The notes beneath the pieces are model-generated. The model did not search any database and was not told the origin of the DNA. It saw nothing but the letters and a program-made list of their open reading frames with translations. Shown here in pieces: positions 22,929 through 31,393 of a stretch of DNA of 44,318 nt. Position 1 is the first letter of the stretch. Every line of letters begins with the position of its first letter. This DNA is from an uncultured Clostridium sp. (GTDB lineage Bacteria > Bacillota_I > Bacilli_A > RF39 > UBA660): contig CAJJPX010000010.1 in NCBI GenBank assembly GCA_905193755.1, positions 1-44,318 on the forward strand, in the 5' to 3' direction. The position numbers were made by a program, and so were the translations under genes.

Positions 22929-23539
22929 ATTGTACCTCCTTTCTTTTTATAATTCTTATAGTTATTATATTTAACTCCAAAGAGTTTATAAGTACATGGT
23001 AGTGTTAGTAGAACTTCTAGTAGTGTTGAATAATAAAGAGTGTTTACTATAATAGTTTTTTCTTGAAATAATAGTGAAATTATAAGATAAGAAACAGCTA
23101 TTAGAATTGTTAATATTTTGTATATTAGTCTTTTCTTATTATTTATTAAAGGTCTTTTTTCAGTGTCTGCTGGTGCATGTTTTAATAACGATATAATAAA
23201 TATTACGTAACTAATTAATAATATATTATTGGCTATTATTGTGTATTTTATTAATATTGGTAATAATACAAATGTTGTTAAGGATGAAACCCAACAATGC
23301 CATGATTTTTTAGCATGTACTCCAAATCCTGTTAACCGTATCAAACCATACATTAATAACAGTAGTAATAATTCATTTGTTGTATTAAGTATAAATGATA
23401 TAATAAATATTATTATTGTTTTAGTTATTGTTAAATATAAGGATTCAATACCATATTTAATTTCACTTATTTTAGTATTATCATAATCATAATATTTTGT
23501 TATGTTATTTATAATACTATTTACTACTAATTCTTTCAT
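22925..23539 (-). CDS. agrB: AgrB-like peptide-processing membrane protease
   Basis: AgrB cleaves the C-terminal tail of AgrD and forms the thiolactone. The 204-residue protein has about six membrane helices and the catalytic pair His75 and Cys82 in RLTGFGVHAKKSWHCW, plus the conserved HAPADTEKRPL loop. ATG 23539 follows AAGGAG. The stop codon overlaps the agrD start, as expected for a coupled pair. The promoter has TATAAT at 23565-23560 but no recognisable -35; an ATGACA box lies just upstream, which suggests activation by the AgrA-like regulator. Confidence 0.93.
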   Translation of the reverse strand: MKELVVNSIINNITKYYDYDNTKISEIKYGIESLYLTITKTIIIFIISFILNTTNELLLLLLMYGLIRLTGFGVHAKKSWHCWVSSLTTFVLLPILIKYTIIANNILLISYVIFIISLLKHAPADTEKRPLINNKKRLIYKILTILIAVSYLIISLLFQEKTIIVNTLYYSTLLEVLLTLPCTYKLFGVKYNNYKNYKKKGGTI

Positions 23540-23559
23540 CTCTCTCCTTTTGTGATTTC

Positions 23560-23599
23560 ATTATATCTCTATATACATAATAAAATATTTATTTGTCAT
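23560..23599 (-). promoter_or_regulatory. Putative AgrA-dependent promoter of agrBD
   Basis: On the minus strand the nonamer TTAATGACA (23602-23594) stands 28 bp upstream of TATAAT (23565-23560), and the -35 position reads ATATTT, far from consensus. The same nonamer occurs in the csp-side repeat pair. A second half-site 21 bp further up (TTCAAACAA) matches poorly. Confidence 0.5.
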
Positions 23600-23660
23600 T
23601 AAATGTTATTTTTGTTGTTTGAAATGAATTTTTTAATAAAAATATTTATACTTTTTGAAC

Positions 23661-23690
23661 ATTATGACAGAAAACATTACTTTAATGACA
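23661..23690 (+). promoter_or_regulatory. LytTR-type direct repeats upstream of csp
   Basis: ATTATGACA (23661-23669) and TTAATGACA (23682-23690) are direct repeats with a 21-bp period, the two-turn spacing used by AgrA-class LytTR dimers. They stand 27 bp upstream of a TATTAT -10 box at 23718-23723 whose -35 position (TAATAA) is poor. Confidence 0.6.
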
Positions 23691-23717
23691 AAAATAATAA
23701 TTATTTGATAAAACTGG

Positions 23718-23723
23718 TATTAT
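23718..23723 (+). promoter_or_regulatory. Putative -10 box of csp
   Basis: TATTAT lies 27 bp downstream of the ATGACA repeats and gives a 5' untranslated region of about 50 nt before the csp ATG. It lacks a -35 match, consistent with an activator-dependent promoter. Confidence 0.45.
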
Positions 23724-23781
23724 TGTAAATGTGAATACAAACTTAGGTTAAATAGTTCATAGTTAGGAGGGTAAGAGTTAA

Positions 23782-24006
23782 ATGAGTAGAGGTCGTGTTA
23801 AATGGTTTAACAATGACAAAGGATATGGATTTATCGAATATGAAGGTTTGATAAATGAAGATATCTTCGTTCATTATTCAGCTATTGAGCAAGAAGGTTA
23901 TAAATCACTTAAAGAAGGCGAAATAGTTGAATTCACATTAATAGAGACTGCTAAGGGTAGTCAAGCAATTAATGTTAGAGAAGTAAAGTTAACTCCTGCA
24001 GTTTAA
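23782..24006 (+). CDS. csp: Cold-shock-domain RNA-binding protein
   Basis: The 74-residue protein is a CspA-type OB fold with RNP1 KGYGFI and RNP2 DIFVHYSAI after the VKWFNNDKGYGF opening. Such proteins bind single-stranded RNA and melt structure. The internal EYEGLINEDIF is slightly longer than in CspB, and the C-terminus VREVKLTPAV extends the last strand. It has AGGAGGG as ribosome binding site and its own terminator. It is divergent from agrB across a 242-bp region with LytTR-type repeats, so it may respond to the peptide signal. Confidence 0.95.
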   Translation: MSRGRVKWFNNDKGYGFIEYEGLINEDIFVHYSAIEQEGYKSLKEGEIVEFTLIETAKGSQAINVREVKLTPAV

Positions 24007-24030
24007 ATACACTCATGTGTGTATTTTTTA
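24006..24030 (+). terminator. Terminator of csp
   Basis: AATACAC pairs with GTGTATT across a 6-nt loop, followed by T residues. Confidence 0.75.
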
Positions 24031-24077
24031 TTGTTTTATTTATGAATTATGTTACAATAACTCTATAAGGTGGGTTT

Positions 24078-24905
24078 ATGGAAATTAGAGTTAAAGATTC
24101 AATATTTGATATTAAATTTTATTATAGTCATATATGGGAATCATCTGAAGAAGCAAAGATGCATTTAATGAATCTTATTGGGGATGTTGATAAATTGTTA
24201 ACTAATTATGATACTATTAGTTCTCCTGAATTTTTAAGAATAATAAATGAAATATATACTATATATACTGATGAAGAATTATTAGGTGTTAATTTTAGTT
24301 TAGATGGATTTAGTGAAGATACAATAGATTATGAAGATATAATAGATAGAGATGTTATTACTAATCATGAGATGATTAGACTGTATAATAAAATAAATAA
24401 AACATCATATAAGAAATTAACTTCTATTAAAACTAATATGGTAAGAGAATATGTTATATGTGAAGGACATGGAAGAGATTATTCTGAAGAGTCTATTTTT
24501 TATCAAGTTTATTTAATTATACTAACTGATGAAGAGATAGATAGAAATAAAGTTTATACTCCTGAAGAAATAGATAAGTTAGTTAGAGATGGTAAAATAA
24601 TGGTTATAACTAATACTGAAGTAATTACAGATAAGAAGTTATTGCCAAAGGAAGCTAGTGGAGTTCATGATTATGGTGTATCTAAAGAAAGTCCTGAATA
24701 TCAAGATGCTTTAGTTGAACTAATTAAAGAAGAAAAACCTAAACAAGAATTATTTAAAGATACAAGAGTATGGTTAAAACATTTAACTTCTGACTTTAGA
24801 GATTTTTGTCATACTAGTGAAGTAGAAAAATCTTTAGGAGTAGATAAATTAGATGACTTTTATCAAAGAAAATTTAAAAATAAAAAGAAATGGAATGGAT
24901 GTTAA
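24078..24905 (+). CDS. Unrecognised soluble protein, 275 residues
   Basis: I do not recognise a family. The protein is acidic, has no signal peptide or membrane helix, and appears mixed alpha/beta. Residues 8-20 are aromatic strands (IFDIKFYYSHIW). The middle has YVICEGHGRDYSEES followed by a strand (FYQVYLIILTDEE), and the end is basic (KFKNKKKWNGC). The EGHGRD and VHDYG segments hold the most striking polar residues. It starts at ATG 24078 after AAGGTGGG and lies alone between two terminators. It is probably cytoplasmic, with function unknown. Confidence 0.7.
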   Translation: MEIRVKDSIFDIKFYYSHIWESSEEAKMHLMNLIGDVDKLLTNYDTISSPEFLRIINEIYTIYTDEELLGVNFSLDGFSEDTIDYEDIIDRDVITNHEMIRLYNKINKTSYKKLTSIKTNMVREYVICEGHGRDYSEESIFYQVYLIILTDEEIDRNKVYTPEEIDKLVRDGKIMVITNTEVITDKKLLPKEASGVHDYGVSKESPEYQDALVELIKEEKPKQELFKDTRVWLKHLTSDFRDFCHTSEVEKSLGVDKLDDFYQRKFKNKKKWNGC

Positions 24906-24926
24906 TAACCTGTTAACATCTTTTTT
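24898..24926 (+). terminator. Terminator of the 275-residue gene
   Basis: GATGTTAA pairs with TTAACATC across a 7-nt loop, then six T. The stem overlaps the stop. Confidence 0.85.
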
Positions 24927-25011
24927 ACACATAAAGAATCTATTTAACTTTTAACTGATTTATCTTTGTTATAAAATATAAGTATAAAAGTGTTTATATT
25001 AGAGGTGTTTT

Positions 25012-26955
25012 ATGAAAGATTGGAGTTCTAAACTAGTTTGGTTTTTAGTTATTGTGTTTTTAGCTTTATTTGGGTATATTGGTTATAAATTATATAATAC
25101 TAATAATATAGAAATAAGGAGTACTGATTCATATATACAATATAAAAAGAAGGATTCGTCTGATTGGGTTAATTTGGTATCATTAGAGACTCTAACAGGT
25201 AAAGATGGAAAAGAAGTTGAGATTAAGAAAATTGGTAAGCTTGTTAGATGGAAATATAAAGACAGTAATGAATGGACTGACTTAATTAATTTAGATGACA
25301 TAACTGGTCTTAGAGGTAAAAGTGGTAAAGATGGAAGAGAAATAGAATTAACTAGTGAGAATGGTTATATTAAATATAGATATAAAGGATCTAAAAATTG
25401 GACTAATCTTGTTAAATTATCTAGTCTTAGTAATTCTAAAGAAATAGAACTTAATAATGATGGAACTAATATAAAATGGAAATATAAAGATAGTGAAGAA
25501 TGGATTAATTTAATAAGTATAGATGCTTTAAAGGGACAAGATAATAGTACTTTCATAAATTTAGGTGTTATAGATACTAATAAATATTGTGATAAAGATA
25601 ATAATTGTGGTAATGAATGGTATTTAAGACAAAACTTTGTTAATGCTTTAGATGGAAGTTATGTATATACTGATAAAGTGGATAATTCTTTATGGCGAGT
25701 TAACGTTGAAAGACTAGAAAATGATAGTGACAAGTTTGTATTAATTAAATATTGGTCTAGTGATGAAGTGTATCCTCATTATATAAAATGTATATATAAT
25801 AAAGAAACAGATAGTTTTGAAACTTCTAATATAACTTTCGTAGATTTTAATAGTTTTACACTTTCAATAAATGAAATTAAAGATAAAGTTAGTACAGGTG
25901 GATGGAATAATCTTGGTAATGTAAATGTAAAAGAGGGATGTTCAGAGGATGATTGTGTTCTTTCATATATTAAGAACAACTTAACTAAAGAAGGTAAATA
26001 CATATTTAATGATGGAAATAATATATTTCATGTTAACTCTGAAGTGGCTACTGATAATGATGGAAACAAGCAAGCATTAATTTCTTATTGGAGTAGTGAA
26101 GACATAAAGATGAATTTTATACCCGGTTGGTATTATAAAGATACTGATAAATGGATTTTTGGAGAAGAAGAAGGTTATGCTTCAAATAAAGTTTATACTA
26201 GTATAGAAGATATAAGAAATGAAATAAATAAAATTAAAGATGATATGAAAACTCAATATAATGAGTTAAAAAGTGAATTTAGTAAGAATGATAGTGTTAA
26301 AAATTTAGGTAAAATAGATGTTAATGAGTACTGTGAAATAGATAATCCTGATGATTGTGGAGCTACTTCATATATTAAAAATGAATTAATTAATACTGGA
26401 AAATACATATTTGAAGATAAAAATGAAGGATTTAAATATTATGTAGATACTGCTTTTGTAGATGAAAGTGGAGACAATAAAAATATAATTATTAAATACT
26501 TATCAACTGAAGAAAATGTTATATACATATTAAGAGGAACTTATGATCAAGATAAATGGATATTTAATGAAAACTATTTAATAGAATCAAAAGAATTTAA
26601 TGAAACTAAAAATAATATAGATAAGAGATTTAATGCTTTAGAGATAAAACTAATTAATTATAAAGAAGGTACAGCTGAAGAAGCTATAAATGATTATTTC
26701 TCTAAAATAGGTTCTAATGAGTATCAAGCAATATCTCAAAGATATAAAATATCTAAGTTAGTAAGCACTAGTAAATATGATCTAAATAATATATATCTTG
26801 CGAATGTATATAAGTATTCAACTTCTGTATATACAACTGATAGAATGGTATATATAGAATATTTTAATGTGAATAATCCAAGTGAAGTTAAATATACTAC
26901 TGGTAAGTTTGATACAAATAATAAGATAGCACTTGGTGAGTGGAAAACAAAGTAA
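25012..26955 (+). CDS. Membrane-anchored modular repeat protein
   Basis: The 647-residue protein has a short N-terminal anchor helix (about 8-28). Four short repeats follow (about 33-66, 68-105, 109-140, 143-176), each built as strand, then YK-K-S--W-NL, then a linker. Two linkers carry collagen-like Gly-x-y runs (GKDGKE, GLRGKSGKDG). Three larger modules come next (about 181-282, 298-390, 430-525), each opening NLG-(I/V)-x-(V/T)N and containing paired Cys (CDKDNNC, CSEDDC, CEIDNPDDC) and a later W-F/Y strand. Coiled-coil segments lie near 396-426 and 525-545. No LPXTG sorting signal is present. The short repeats with GKDG linkers resemble Firmicute surface proteins. The topology suggests an extracellular, possibly multimeric stalk. 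Confidence 0.7.
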   Translation: MKDWSSKLVWFLVIVFLALFGYIGYKLYNTNNIEIRSTDSYIQYKKKDSSDWVNLVSLETLTGKDGKEVEIKKIGKLVRWKYKDSNEWTDLINLDDITGLRGKSGKDGREIELTSENGYIKYRYKGSKNWTNLVKLSSLSNSKEIELNNDGTNIKWKYKDSEEWINLISIDALKGQDNSTFINLGVIDTNKYCDKDNNCGNEWYLRQNFVNALDGSYVYTDKVDNSLWRVNVERLENDSDKFVLIKYWSSDEVYPHYIKCIYNKETDSFETSNITFVDFNSFTLSINEIKDKVSTGGWNNLGNVNVKEGCSEDDCVLSYIKNNLTKEGKYIFNDGNNIFHVNSEVATDNDGNKQALISYWSSEDIKMNFIPGWYYKDTDKWIFGEEEGYASNKVYTSIEDIRNEINKIKDDMKTQYNELKSEFSKNDSVKNLGKIDVNEYCEIDNPDDCGATSYIKNELINTGKYIFEDKNEGFKYYVDTAFVDESGDNKNIIIKYLSTEENVIYILRGTYDQDKWIFNENYLIESKEFNETKNNIDKRFNALEIKLINYKEGTAEEAINDYFSKIGSNEYQAISQRYKISKLVSTSKYDLNNIYLANVYKYSTSVYTTDRMVYIEYFNVNNPSEVKYTTGKFDTNNKIALGEWKTK

Positions 26956-26956
26956 A

Positions 26957-26977
26957 GCTGACGTAAAAGTCAGTTTT
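26957..26977 (+). terminator. Terminator of the repeat-protein gene
   Basis: CTGAC-GTAAAA-GTCAG followed by TTTT. Confidence 0.7.
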
Positions 26978-27060
26978 CAAATGTAAAACTTTTGTGTAAT
27001 TTTTAGAGTTTTATAGATAAAATATTGTAATTATGCTATGCTTTATGTAGGAGGAATAAT

Positions 27061-27582
27061 ATGAAATATAATATCCGTGGTAATAAAATAGATGTTACCG
27101 AAGCAATTGATAAGTACATAAAGGAGAAATTATCTAGGTTAGATAAATATCTAGATGATAATGATGAAGTTGAAGCAAAAGCTGTGATTTCTGCGAGAGG
27201 AAAAGATCAAAAAGTAGAAGTTACAATATGGAGTGGCAAATATAATATAAGAGCAGAAGAAACAAATAATGACTTATATGCTGCGATAGATTTAGTAATA
27301 GATAAACTTGAAAGACAATTCAAGAAATATAAAGGTAAAATAGCTAGTAAGAAAGCTAAAATAGAGGTAATGCCTGAAATAGAAGAATTATTTGAAGAAA
27401 ATGAACAACAAATAGTTAGAAGAAAAGAAGTATTCTTAAAACCAATAGATGAAGAAGAAGCAATAACTCAAATGGAATTATTAGGACATACATTCTTTGT
27501 ATTTAAAAATGTAGATACTGATAAAATAAATGTTGTTTATAAAAGAAATGATGGAGATTACGGAATAATCGAAGCTAATTAG
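27061..27582 (+). CDS. hpf: Ribosome hibernation promoting factor, long form
   Basis: Long HPF inactivates ribosomes in starvation by pairing them as 100S dimers. The 173-residue protein has the N-terminal S30AE domain (MKYNIRGNKIDVTEAIDKYIKEKLSRLDKY at the start, with DLYAAIDLVIDKLERQFKKYKGK), a linker, and the C-terminal dimerisation domain (about 118-173: RRKEVFLKPIDEEEAITQMELLGHTFFVF, NVVYKRNDGDYGII). It starts at ATG 27061 behind AGGAGG. It lies just before secA, a conserved neighbourhood in Bacillota, but a terminator separates the two. Confidence 0.96.
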   Translation: MKYNIRGNKIDVTEAIDKYIKEKLSRLDKYLDDNDEVEAKAVISARGKDQKVEVTIWSGKYNIRAEETNNDLYAAIDLVIDKLERQFKKYKGKIASKKAKIEVMPEIEELFEENEQQIVRRKEVFLKPIDEEEAITQMELLGHTFFVFKNVDTDKINVVYKRNDGDYGIIEAN

Positions 27583-27609
27583 GAAAGTAATATTCACTTT
27601 TCTTTTTTT
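27582..27609 (+). terminator. Terminator between hpf and secA
   Basis: GGAAAGT pairs with ACTTTTC (one G-U), then a T run. Confidence 0.65.
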
Positions 27610-27643
27610 CTTTGCTATAATAATTTTTAATGGAGATGATGAC

Positions 27644-30136
27644 ATGAGTTTATTTAAGAATTTGTTTGATTATGAAACCAAAGAACTTAAAAAGATAAAT
27701 AAATTAGCTGATCAAGTTGATGCTTTAGATGAAGAAATGAAGAATATTAAAGAGATTGAATTTAAAGCTAAAACTGAAGAATTTAAGAAGAGACTTAAGA
27801 ATGGGGAAACACTTGATGATATATTACCAGAAGCTATAGCACTTGCTTGTGAAGCATGTTTTAGAGCTATTGGAGAAAAACCATTTAGAGTACAGGTAAT
27901 AGGTGGTATTGCTATTCATAGAGGTAATATTGCTGAAATGAAAACTGGTGAAGGAAAGACTTTGACTACAGTACTTCCTGCATATTTAAATGCATTAGAG
28001 GAAAAGGGTGTTCATGTAATTACAACTAATGAATACTTATCAACTCGTAATGCTGAATGGATGAAGCCAATATATGATTTACTTGGTGTAACAGTTGGAA
28101 TTAATACTAGAGATAAGAGTCCTAAAGAGAAAAGAGAAGCATATAATGCTGATATAACATATACAACTAATAATGAACTTGGTTTTGATTACTTAAGAGA
28201 TAATATGGTTGTACATAAGGAAAATAGAACTCAAAGAGGACTTAACTTTGCAATTATAGATGAAGTTGACTCAATATTAATAGATGAAGCACGTACTCCA
28301 TTAATTATTAGTGGTGGTGTAGCAAAGAGTGCTAATGTGTATAAAGAAGCAGATAGAGTTGCTAAGAATTTAACTATAGACGATTATGTAGTTGATGAAA
28401 AGACTAAGAAGGTTACTCTTACTGAAGAAGGTGTGCATCATGCTGAAGAAATGCTTCATTTAGATAACTTATATGATATTAAGAATAGTGTAATGGTACA
28501 TAATTTAGATAAGGCGTTAAGTGCTAATTATGCATTTAAGAGAGATGTGGATTACGTTGTTGAGAATGATCAAGTAATTATAGTTGATACATTTACTGGA
28601 AGGCTTATGCATGGTCGTCAATTCAGTGAAGGGTTACATCAAGCATTAGAGGCTAAAGAAGGAGTTAAGATTAATGAAGAGACTAAGACTTTAGCTACTA
28701 TAACATTCCAAAATCTATTTAGAATGTATAATAAACTTGCTGGTATGACAGGTACTGCTAAAACTGAAGAAGAAGAATTTCAAAATATTTACAATACTTA
28801 TGTTGTATGTATTCCAACTAACAAACCAGTTATTCGTGATGATCAAGTAGATTTAATTTATCCATCTTTAAAGGGTAAATATACTGCGATAGTTAGAACT
28901 GTTAAAGAAATACATAAGAGTGGAAGACCAGTACTTGTTGGTGTTGCTTCAGTAGAAACAAGTGAAGTAATTAGTCAATTATTAACTAAAGCAGGTATCA
29001 AACATGAACTATTAAATGCTAAGAATCATGAACGTGAAGCTCATATTATAGAAAATGCTGGTAAAAAAGGTGCTGTAACAATAGCTACAAATATGGCTGG
29101 ACGTGGTACTGATATTAAACTAGGTGAAGGTGTTCGTGAACTTGGTGGTTTATATGTTATAGGTACTGAAAGACATGATTCAAGACGTATTGATAACCAA
29201 TTACGTGGTAGAAGTGGACGTCAAGGAGACCCAGGTACAACTAGATTCTTTGTATCAATGGAAGATGACTTAATGCTTAAGTTTGGTTCTGAAAAAATGA
29301 AAAGTGTTATGCAGAGTTTAGGTATTCAAGATAATCAAGCTATTTCAAATAAAATGATTTCTAAGAATATAGAGAGTGCTCAAAAGAAGGTAGAAGGATT
29401 TAACTTTGATAGACGTAAAGGACTTCTTGATTATGATAATGTTATTTCTAAACAAAGAGAAATTATTTATAATAGACGTAATGAAATATTAGATCAAGAA
29501 AGTATTCGTGATAGAGTACTTGAAACGTTTAAAGAGTTTGTATCTAATCAAGTAAATTCTCATATTGAACCAGAAGGTTATTTAACAGATAATGATATAG
29601 ATAATATAATGGAACAATTTAATGCTCATTTACTTAAGAGAAAGAAATTAACTAAAAAGGATTTTGAAGGAAAGAGTACAGAAGAGGTTATAAATCATAT
29701 TTATGATATAGTTGTAACTGATTATAATAAGAAACTTGAAGATGTACCTGAAGATATTCAAAATGACTTTGAAAAATCTATTTCACTTAGAATTATTGAT
29801 AAGTATTGGATGGATCAATTAGATGCAATGGAAGAATTAAAAGAAGGAGTAGGACTTCGTGGTTATGCTCAAAGTAATCCACTTCAAGTTTATGCTTTAG
29901 AAGGATTCCAAATGTTTGATAATATGATGGCTAGTATTAATGCTGAAATATCAACATTCTTGCTTAATGCTGAAGTTAGACAAAACCTTGAAAGAGAAGA
30001 AGTAAAGAATATTCAAACTAATGATGGAGATAAGGCATCTAAAAAACAACCTAAGAAATCAGAAAAGAAAGTTGGAAGAAATGATCCATGTCCATGTGGA
30101 AGTGGAAAAAAATATAAGAATTGTTGTGGAAAGTAG
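27644..30136 (+). CDS. secA: Preprotein translocase ATPase SecA
   Basis: SecA drives Sec-dependent protein export with ATP. The 830-residue protein has Walker A MKTGEGKT, Walker B FAIIDEVDSILIDEART, helicase-like motifs TNEYLSTRNAEWM and NMAGRGTDIKL, the preprotein crosslinking domain, and a helical scaffold (LRIIDKYWMDQLDAMEELKEGVGLRGYAQ). The C-terminal zinc-binding SEC-C motif is GRNDPCPCGSGKKYKNCCGK, with the four-ligand CxCx8CC set intact. Start ATG 27644 follows GGAGATGATG. A terminator follows. The exported proteins in this window would use it. Confidence 0.98.
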   Translation: MSLFKNLFDYETKELKKINKLADQVDALDEEMKNIKEIEFKAKTEEFKKRLKNGETLDDILPEAIALACEACFRAIGEKPFRVQVIGGIAIHRGNIAEMKTGEGKTLTTVLPAYLNALEEKGVHVITTNEYLSTRNAEWMKPIYDLLGVTVGINTRDKSPKEKREAYNADITYTTNNELGFDYLRDNMVVHKENRTQRGLNFAIIDEVDSILIDEARTPLIISGGVAKSANVYKEADRVAKNLTIDDYVVDEKTKKVTLTEEGVHHAEEMLHLDNLYDIKNSVMVHNLDKALSANYAFKRDVDYVVENDQVIIVDTFTGRLMHGRQFSEGLHQALEAKEGVKINEETKTLATITFQNLFRMYNKLAGMTGTAKTEEEEFQNIYNTYVVCIPTNKPVIRDDQVDLIYPSLKGKYTAIVRTVKEIHKSGRPVLVGVASVETSEVISQLLTKAGIKHELLNAKNHEREAHIIENAGKKGAVTIATNMAGRGTDIKLGEGVRELGGLYVIGTERHDSRRIDNQLRGRSGRQGDPGTTRFFVSMEDDLMLKFGSEKMKSVMQSLGIQDNQAISNKMISKNIESAQKKVEGFNFDRRKGLLDYDNVISKQREIIYNRRNEILDQESIRDRVLETFKEFVSNQVNSHIEPEGYLTDNDIDNIMEQFNAHLLKRKKLTKKDFEGKSTEEVINHIYDIVVTDYNKKLEDVPEDIQNDFEKSISLRIIDKYWMDQLDAMEELKEGVGLRGYAQSNPLQVYALEGFQMFDNMMASINAEISTFLLNAEVRQNLEREEVKNIQTNDGDKASKKQPKKSEKKVGRNDPCPCGSGKKYKNCCGK

Positions 30137-30142
30137 ATAAAT

Positions 30143-30176
30143 AAAGGGTGTGAACAAAAAAATGTTGACACCTTTT
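30143..30176 (+). terminator. Terminator of secA
   Basis: GGTGT and ACACC arms with an inner AACA/TGTT helix and outer A/T pairs, then TTTT. Confidence 0.75.
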
Positions 30177-30198
30177 AAATTTAAAAAAGGATCAAATG

Positions 30199-30230
30199 AA
30201 GATGTTAGTAAGAAATTGCTAATATCTTTT
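30199..30230 (+). terminator. Second hairpin downstream of secA
   Basis: AAGATGTTAG pairs with CTAATATCTT (one G-U) across a 10-nt loop, then TTATTTTG. It is probably a back-up terminator before the KilA-N promoter. Confidence 0.5.
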
Positions 30231-30260
30231 ATTTTGAAGTTTTAATTAAAGTAATAATTA

Positions 30261-30289
30261 TTGACAAACGTTAGTTTGTATAATATTAT
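30261..30289 (+). promoter_or_regulatory. Promoter with palindromic operator for the KilA-N gene
   Basis: TTGACA (30261-30266), a 17-nt spacer and TATTAT (30284-30289). The perfect inverted repeat ACAAAC-GTTA-GTTTGT (30264-30279) covers the end of the -35 and the spacer, a position where a dimeric repressor would block RNA polymerase. The motif is like TetR-family operators, but no TetR gene lies in the window. Confidence 0.7.
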
Positions 30290-30375
30290 ATAAATATAAG
30301 TGTGAATAATCTTTTAAATATGTATATTCATCTTAGAAATTTAACTAAATATTTTGTAATGTAAGGGGGTATATA

Positions 30376-31239
30376 ATGGCAAAAAATATGTTAGTTTCAA
30401 AAATAATTGTTAAGGAAAATAAGATTGGTATATTAAGAGTTGGAAATGTTGATTATATATCTTTAACCGATTTAGCACGTTATAAAGAAAAGGAAAGAAC
30501 GGATTATATTATTCAAAACTGGATGAGATCAACTAATAGTTTGTTGTTTCTTGGCACTTGGGAATATTTAAATAATAAAAATTTTAATTCCATCGAATTC
30601 GATGGGTTTAAAAATGAGTCTGGAACTAATGCTTTTGTTATGACTCCTAGAAAATGGATTAAGGGTACTAATGCTATTGGTATAGTTTCAAAGCAAGGTA
30701 GGTATAATAGTGGAACTTTTGCACATCCTGATATAGCGTTTGAATTTGCCAGTTGGTTATCTCCTGAATTTAAATTATATTTAATAAAGGAGTTTGAACG
30801 ATTAAAGACAAATGAATCACATCAATACAATATTGAGTGGAATGTATCGAGACTTTTATCTAAAGCTAGTTATGTGATTCATACGAATGCAATAAAAGAA
30901 TACATAATACCAACACTTACTGAAGAACAAAAAAGATTTATTTATTCTGATGAAGCTGATGTTTTAAATGTTGCGTTATTTGGTATGACTGCAAAAGAAT
31001 GGAGAGAAAGGAATTCTGAACTTGCTGAAAATGGAAATATTCGGGAATATGCTGATTTACTTCATTTAATAATACTAAATAATCTTCAAAACATAAATGC
31101 TGAGTTAATTGAAGAAAAAATTCCACAATATGAAAGATTAGTAAGACTTAATAATTCTGCAAGAAGGCAAATGAAGGTTTTGAAAGATAATAAAAATATA
31201 AAAGAATTAGAGTTATTACAAAAGCAAGTTAATGAATAA
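30376..31239 (+). CDS. KilA-N domain protein
   Basis: The 287-residue protein has an N-terminal KilA-N domain (about 20-135: YISLTDLARYKEKERTDYIIQNWMR, FLGTWEYLNN, KWIKGTNAIGIVSKQGRYNSGTFAHPDIAFEFASWLSPEFKLYLIKEF). A C-terminal helical region follows with MTAKEWRERNSELAENGNIREYADLLHLIILNNLQNINAELI. KilA-N domains bind nucleic acids and are common in phages and in chromosomal accessory loci, and the C-terminal half is shared by many bacterial KilA-N proteins of unknown role. It starts at ATG 30376 behind GGGGG with a ~85-nt leader, and ends in its own terminator. No other phage gene is nearby, so this is a solitary gene rather than a prophage. Confidence 0.88.
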   Translation: MAKNMLVSKIIVKENKIGILRVGNVDYISLTDLARYKEKERTDYIIQNWMRSTNSLLFLGTWEYLNNKNFNSIEFDGFKNESGTNAFVMTPRKWIKGTNAIGIVSKQGRYNSGTFAHPDIAFEFASWLSPEFKLYLIKEFERLKTNESHQYNIEWNVSRLLSKASYVIHTNAIKEYIIPTLTEEQKRFIYSDEADVLNVALFGMTAKEWRERNSELAENGNIREYADLLHLIILNNLQNINAELIEEKIPQYERLVRLNNSARRQMKVLKDNKNIKELELLQKQVNE

Positions 31240-31261
31240 GATAATATGATTAATAATTAGG

Positions 31262-31292
31262 AAAGTATCGATAAATCTGTTGATACTTTTTT
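31262..31292 (+). terminator. Terminator of the KilA-N gene
   Basis: AAAGTATC pairs with GATACTTT across a 12-nt loop, then T residues. Confidence 0.75.
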
Positions 31293-31328
31293 AATATTCT
31301 ATTACAATTTTCACTTATAGTAAAAAAT

Positions 31329-31369
31329 ACCATAAATATATTGACTTAATAATACTTATGGTGTAATAT
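31329..31369 (+). promoter_or_regulatory. Promoter and candidate operator of the pnuC operon
   Basis: TTGACT (31341-31346), a 17-nt spacer and TAATAT (31364-31369). The inverted repeat ACCATAA (31329-31335) / TTATGGT (31356-31362) brackets the -35. The last gene of the operon encodes an NrtR-like regulator, the obvious candidate to bind here; that link is inference. Confidence 0.55.
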
Positions 31370-31393
31370 ACTATATGTAAGGAGACGATATAT

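Noticed and set aside
25012..26955. CRISPR-like or DNA-level tandem array
   Set aside because: The periodicity is at protein level with diverged codons; no identical DNA repeats with unique spacers are present.
27637..27646. ATGACA before secA as another LytTR box
   Set aside because: It is a single copy overlapping the secA ribosome binding site and start codon, with no partner 21 bp away.
30376..31239. Prophage indicated by KilA-N
   Set aside because: No integrase, terminase, capsid or other phage gene lies nearby; neighbours are secA and pnuC with ordinary terminators.
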